From Pictodentalium vernedei (taxonomy: Eukaryota > Mollusca > Scaphopoda > Dentaliida > Dentaliidae), in contig CM062296.1 in the NCBI GenBank assembly GCA_031216915.1, positions 64,510,148 to 64,574,147 of the forward strand: a DNA stretch of 64,000 nt. The letters are read 5' to 3'. The notes below the pieces were generated by a model. That model saw only the letters and a list, made by a program, of their open reading frames with translations. It ran no database searches and was not told the origin of the DNA. Position 1 is the stretch's first letter. The number at the start of each line of letters is the position of its first letter. This document shows, piece after piece, positions 60,543-64,000 of the stretch. The translations under genes and the position numbers were made by a program.

Positions 60543-61544
60543 ATGGCCGACGCCATAGTTGCGAGCCTAGTGGAGGCAGGGAAGGAAAGTGTAGGAAAGA
60601 TTAGGGTGCCAACACGGGAACTTGGGTACAGAGTGAACGAAGAACTGAAAAGGGCCACAAAGGTTAGAAAAGCTAAATGTGCTGCATACAGGAGAAGTAA
60701 AAAACTTAAGGGGGGTGGAAAGCAATGAGGCCATGGTAGCAAAGGAAGAATACCAACAAGCACGAAATAAAGTAAACAAGATTAAAGACGACAACCGGAG
60801 AGTGCGAAATAGCAGTCTTATTAGGACGATAAGAACGACAGGGGGGTCGAGTTCGAGCGTATTTTGGAAATGGGTGAACAAACGTAACAAAGGGAATAAC
60901 CAATAGAGCATTAAAGTAGATGGCAGAGTTACAGAAGAGCGAGATCAAATCGCATTAGAACTAGTCAAGCACTGGGAAAAGGTAAACGATAAGCGATGGG
61001 GCATGGGGAACCCACCGGAGTGTCCGAACCAGGTCGAGGAAAATCTCTCGGTCTTCGTGTGCAGCGAAATCAAAACTGAGGAGGTGCGAACGGTGATCTC
61101 AAAATTGAGGAATGGAAAAGCGGGAGGGGTGGACGAAATTCCTAACGAGTTTATCAAAAAAGGGGGAGAGGAACTCTTGGAAAGCCTAACTGCCCTATTC
61201 AATTTAGCCATAGAAAAACAAGAGGTCCCAAAGGAGTGGAGGGAAAGTAAAGTGACATTTATTCACAAAAAGGGGGAAAATGACGTTTTGGATAACTATC
61301 GAGGGATCTCTGTCAGCAGCAACATTGGAAAAGTTTTTTGTAAAGTCCTGTATGGGAGATTAGAGGAGGTGATTGAGGAGAAGGGTTTTTTGGGAGAAAT
61401 CCAGAATGGCTTCAGGAAGGGAAGGAGAGTCAATGACCATCTTTTCACGCTATCCCAAATGATAGAATCCGCGAAAACAAAAAAGAAAAAGATGTTCATG
61501 GCCTTTTTGGATGTTAAAAAGGCGTACGATAGGGTATCACGATA
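60543..61544 (+). pseudogene. Unit 2: non-LTR reverse transcriptase, cut at the junction
   Basis: Counterpart of 45666-46666 with the same in-frame TAG (60904-60906). It has an extra G in the run at 60711-60716, which adds a frameshift after KKLKG. One visible residue change in the boxes is GGMDE to GGVDE. It ends at the same junction. Confidence 0.9.
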
Positions 61545-61663
61545 GTTATCATCCGGACAAGGGTGTGACGGACGGACGGACGGACGGACGCACGGACAGA
61601 CGGACGCACGGACGGACGGAGGGACACTGCTGATTACAATAGTCCCCCGAAGGGTCGGGGGAC
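61545..61663 (+). mobile_element. Unit 3: R-element 3' remnant
   Basis: Counterpart of 46667-46785; GGAC-type tract plus terminal hairpin. Confidence 0.88.
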
Positions 61664-62486
61664 AAAAAAAGGGGTTCATGAATATTCAGTCACAGGAAGA
61701 TTCAGCCCTCATAATTTTTCTGAGAATATTCGGTCCCCAATTTCATTCATGTCCCCACCCCTCTCTCCTGTTAACCCATATAATGAACATCCCAAAAGAC
61801 ATTTTGATATCTAGATATTTATGCTTGTTCGCAACTTATTATGGACACAAATGGACACAGAGTCAAGGTAATTGTGTTTTACTGTCTTGAATTTCAAATT
61901 TTTTTTGGGGGGGGGGGGTGGGGGGGGAGGTGCACCCGACCCCTCCACTGATGAGAGGGTCACACACCCTCTTGTCCTCGCCCCTATCTCACTGCTATGT
62001 GGCTCAGGTGATTCTGTGCATCATATTCTTTATTACCCGGCCCCACTCCCACTAGATATTACTGTTGCCCCTACATGTAACTTAGATTTCCTGGCTAAGC
62101 ACCAGTATATAGTGGTAAACCAACATCAAATTGTGCGCTTATGTCCAGTCGCTAACATACTGGAATAGTATAATGTGCTTTGTCAGAAACTTGATCAAGT
62201 ATTGATGACAAACAGCAATTTTCATTACCAGTACCTGGTGCCAGTAATAAAATAAGATTTGCAAATATCACCCTGCGTTTTTTCAGCTATTAACAAAGAT
62301 AAAATTGTGCGCTTCATGAAAATTATTTCGTTACTACCTGTTAAAAATTACTGTTTCTTGTTTTGCTCTCTTAGAAAAAGAAATAACTCCTTTTCTGGCG
62401 GGCATACTAAACACCAAGGCAAACCGAGGGATACCAAGGTGAATGAAAACTGGAGAGTCTAAACGGGCATGAGGTGGTGTGTTCTT

Positions 62487-62839
62487 TTTATTATTTATTT
62501 ATTGGTGTTTAAGGTCACATTTATCTGCACAACAGCTTATTGTGACCATGGCAGTTTTATGGATGGAGGAAACTAGAGTACCCCAGGAGAACCACTGAGC
62601 AATGGCAAGCAACTGTGAGCTCCCCAACATACTACACAAGCTGGGTTAGCCTTGTTCGAAGACAGGTGCACCAAGAACATGCAGTATGCCTTAGTACACA
62701 GCATACCTTGCCCCCACATGGGTAGTGGGGGTGAAGTGTCTTGCCCAATGACACAAAGCTGTTGCCGCAGGTGGATTTGAACCGAGGATCTCTCGTCTTG
62801 CAGTCTGCACCTCTACCTACTGAGCTAATGCACCCCTGA
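62487..62839 (-). mobile_element. Unit 3: SINE (minus)
   Basis: Counterpart of 32739-33091; MITE site empty. Confidence 0.9.
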
Positions 62840-63015
62840 TGGTGTATTCTGATTATGTGAATAGATTTAAGCAGTATAAGTATGTGATTGGTTTTAATGC
62901 CATATTTGAGAATTATGGGCACTGAAGTAATAAGAGTGCACTGAAAAATCTTCCCTTTGGTATTTAGTAGGTAGCTTGGTAATGGTAAAGTGACTTCACC
63001 TCAGTAAGCAACAGT

Positions 63016-64000
63016 GTGAAAGCCGGCAGCCATCTTTAATTTCGGGCCGCACCCAAAAACACTTGTTCTCATCCCAAGGTGATAACAAAGGTACCCAAGA
63101 AGTTTCATGAAGATCGGTTCATAAATACAGCCTCCAGCCTTAGCGTATTGACATGTGCACTTACAGTGTATAAGAAGCACTGAATAAATCAAAGGTCATC
63201 TAATTTGCATAATTTCTGCAAGAGAAAAAAACCTGTATTATACAGTATTTTTTTTGTGATGTATTCCATGTTACTAAACATTCATACAAAAATTTATTCA
63301 AATCAGAACTTTCATACAGAAGTTCTGTACAAAAAACTGATTGCACTAATTTTGGTACAAAATGGCTGCTAGTGGCCATCTTGAATTTCGAACTGCATCC
63401 AAAAACACTCACTCTCATTATAACCGGTGATAACCGAGGTATACAAGACGTTTCGTAAAGATTGGTTCATAAATACGGGCTCCAGCCTGAGCCGTATAGA
63501 AGTTGTGTACAAAAAACTGATTGTATCTAATTTTGGTACAAAATGGCCTCTGGCAGCCATCTTGAATTTTGGATCGCACCCCAAAACACTCATTCTCGTC
63601 CCTAGGTGATAACAAAGGTACCCAAGAAGCTAGGTGAAGATCGGTTCATAAATACAGCCCCTAGCGCGAGCCGTATTGACATGTGTACTTACTGTGTATA
63701 AGTAGTACTGAATAAATCAAAGTTTGTCTAATTTGCATAATTTCTGTACAAGAAAAAAACCTGTATTTTATGTGATGTATTCCATGTTACTAAACGATCA
63801 TACACAAATTTATTCAAATCAGAACTTTCATACAGAAGTTCTGTACAAAAAGCTGATTGCAGTAATTTCATTTTCAGTACAAAATAGCTGCCAGCGGCCA
63901 TCTAGAATTTTGGACTCCCCCCAAAAACACTCATTCTAACCCCATAGTGATAACAAAGGTACCCAAGAAATTTTGTAAAGATCGATTCATAAATACGGCC
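63016..64000. repeat. Unit 3: Q-family minisatellite (partial)
   Basis: Counterpart of 48142 onward. It carries the unit-2 variant GATAACCGAGGTATAC, with a further short insertion near 63420. Confidence 0.88.

Larger units (their letters stand above)
46667..61544. repeat. Tandem unit 2 (14,878 bp)
   Basis: Near-identical repeat of unit 1 in the same orientation. Differences visible by eye are single-base changes, homopolymer length changes and a few short indels (for example a 7-bp loss near 58067). The left boundary is the reverse transcriptase/R-remnant fusion GGTATCACGATAGTTATC. Confidence 0.95.
61545..64000. repeat. Tandem unit 3 (partial, cut by window end)
   Basis: It continues the array with the same fusion at its left edge and the same order as units 1 and 2 as far as the window reaches. 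At most sites where units 1 and 2 differ it matches unit 2. Confidence 0.95.

Noticed and set aside
31804..61544. Direct 14.87-kb repeats as LTRs or terminal repeats of a giant element
   Set aside because: Copies abut without an internal region, contain many unrelated nested elements, and a third copy follows directly; a tandem array fits better.

Overview
The window looks like repeat-dominated, non-coding metazoan DNA. I see no convincing intact host gene, no rRNA, no true tRNA gene and no prokaryotic gene organisation. The mixture found here (tRNA-headed SINEs with AAAT-type tails, CR1/L2-like non-LTR retrotransposon remains, a FLYWCH/MULE transposase relic, TA-flanked MITEs, many minisatellite-bearing elements and long G or C runs) is typical of marine invertebrates. 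A lophotrochozoan, perhaps a bivalve mollusc, is my best guess, but the sequence alone does not prove it.

Layout. 1-7043 is a satellite array with a monomer of about 144 bp and kilobase-scale higher-order duplications. 7044-8074 is spacer. 8075-9603 is a decayed Mutator-like (FLYWCH + MULE) transposase. About 10053-13990 is one badly broken non-LTR retrotransposon that carries a roughly 735-bp foldback insertion, a Tc1/mariner-type MITE and a SINE with a 10-bp target-site duplication. 14000-26490 is a field of minisatellite-bearing elements (called family P here) with a monomer of roughly 160-170 bp. Several copies share a 5' end beginning AACAAGAG and a 3' end formed by a hairpin followed by GAGCTAA. 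27258-31009 is a diverged older relative of part of the following array. 31010-31918 is a second minisatellite element (family R) whose empty site is preserved at about 35297.

From 31804 to the window end lies a tandem array of a unit of about 14.87 kb: unit 1 31804-46666, unit 2 46667-61544, unit 3 61545-64000 (cut by the window). Each full unit carries in order: the 3' remnant of the R element, a SINE, a compound minisatellite of about 520 bp (family Q), a partial SINE, a pogo/Tigger-like element with a TA MITE inside it, another SINE, a 933-bp element with iterated-motif terminal inverted repeats, a 143-bp tandem repeat, a reversed P element, a SINE with an (ATTT)n tail, a 0.65-kb inverted-repeat element with an 8-bp target duplication, a zinc-finger-like fragment, and a truncated reverse transcriptase that ends exactly at the unit junction.

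The genes do not form a pathway. The value of the window is historical: nested insertions, paired empty and filled sites and near-identical duplicates allow relative dating. The most unusual signal is a 6-bp insertion that turns TA into TACATGTA inside otherwise alignable repeats. This is the scar expected from excision of a Tc1/mariner element whose ends are CA...TG, such as the MITE family present here.
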